Shown here: positions 33,165-33,180 of the stretch, in pieces
Numbering within the stretch: position 1 is the first letter of the stretch
How the letters are laid out: each line of letters starts with the position of its first letter
Assembly (NCBI GenBank): GCA_001809325.1
Contig: KV797077.1
Span: 35,110-68,289 of the forward strand
Direction: 5' to 3'
Source of the DNA: Neisseria sp. HMSC077D05
Lineage (GTDB): Bacteria > Pseudomonadota > Gammaproteobacteria > Burkholderiales > Neisseriaceae
DNA: 33,180 bases
Notes under the pieces: model-generated
What the model saw: the letters and a program-made list of their open reading frames with translations, nothing else
What the model was told of the DNA's origin: nothing
Databases searched by the model: none
Program-made: the position numbers and the translations under genes

Positions 33165-33180
33165 AACTGAACTGGCCCCC

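Noticed and set aside
1-33180. CRISPR array, prophage, tRNA or rRNA genes
   Set aside because: I saw no regularly spaced repeats, phage genes, or tRNA/rRNA-like sequences in the window.

Overview
The window is a chromosomal segment of a Neisseria species. About twenty copies of the DNA uptake sequence GGTCGTCTGAA occur, many as inverted pairs that form terminators. There are four Correia-type repeat elements, and gene groups familiar from this genus (minCDE-oxyR, pykA next to a FadL/P1-like porin, and a long ribosomal protein block). The uptake word is GGTCGTCTGAA, not the GCCGTCTGAA of N. meningitidis and N. gonorrhoeae. This points to a commensal lineage using the 'mucosa-type' dialect (N. 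mucosa/sicca and relatives). The species cannot be fixed from the sequence alone.

Layout: 1-470 is a repeat island of hairpins and uptake sequences. 486-2507 (-) is an OPT-family oligopeptide transporter. 2508-3222 is non-coding and carries a Correia element. 3223-5976 (+) is minC-minD-minE-oxyR, linking division-site placement and a peroxide sensor in one tight cluster. 6289-7731 (-) is tldD. 8076-9677 (+) is a NhaC/YuiF-like antiporter followed without a gap by slyX. 9851-10390 (-) is a DUF924 gene bracketed by two inverted Correia elements. 10653-11315 (-) is an exported SH3-like protein of unknown function. 11448-12681 (-) is a translationally coupled trio: an unknown acidic protein, a hotdog thioesterase and a TlpA-like thioredoxin. 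12866-14023 (-) is lpxB. 14024-14474 holds a degenerate MITE-like element and two strong hairpins.

14475-27900 (-) is the S10-spc-alpha ribosomal block, transcribed from rplC towards rplQ. It includes secY, infA, rpmJ and rpoA. Promoter-like sites sit before rplC and before rpsM, and a 225-bp gap with a long stem-loop separates the S10 part (ends at rpsQ) from the spc part (starts at rplN). rpsJ, which commonly precedes rplC, is not there.

28245-28760 (-) is an unknown membrane protein. 29136-30608 (+) is pykA. 30736-31344 is a small accessory island: a Correia element abuts the 3' remnant of a reading frame, whose stop overlaps the start of a small frameshifted gene resembling DUF7668 proteins. 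The arrangement recalls a decayed toxin-immunity pair. 31718-33130 (+) is a FadL/OMP P1-like outer membrane protein.

Most of the window is conserved housekeeping DNA. I found no convincing new multi-gene system. The most interesting places are the decayed island at 30736-31344, the Correia-bracketed DUF924 gene, the lineage-specific Correia ends, and the ribosomal block that begins at rplC with its own promoter.
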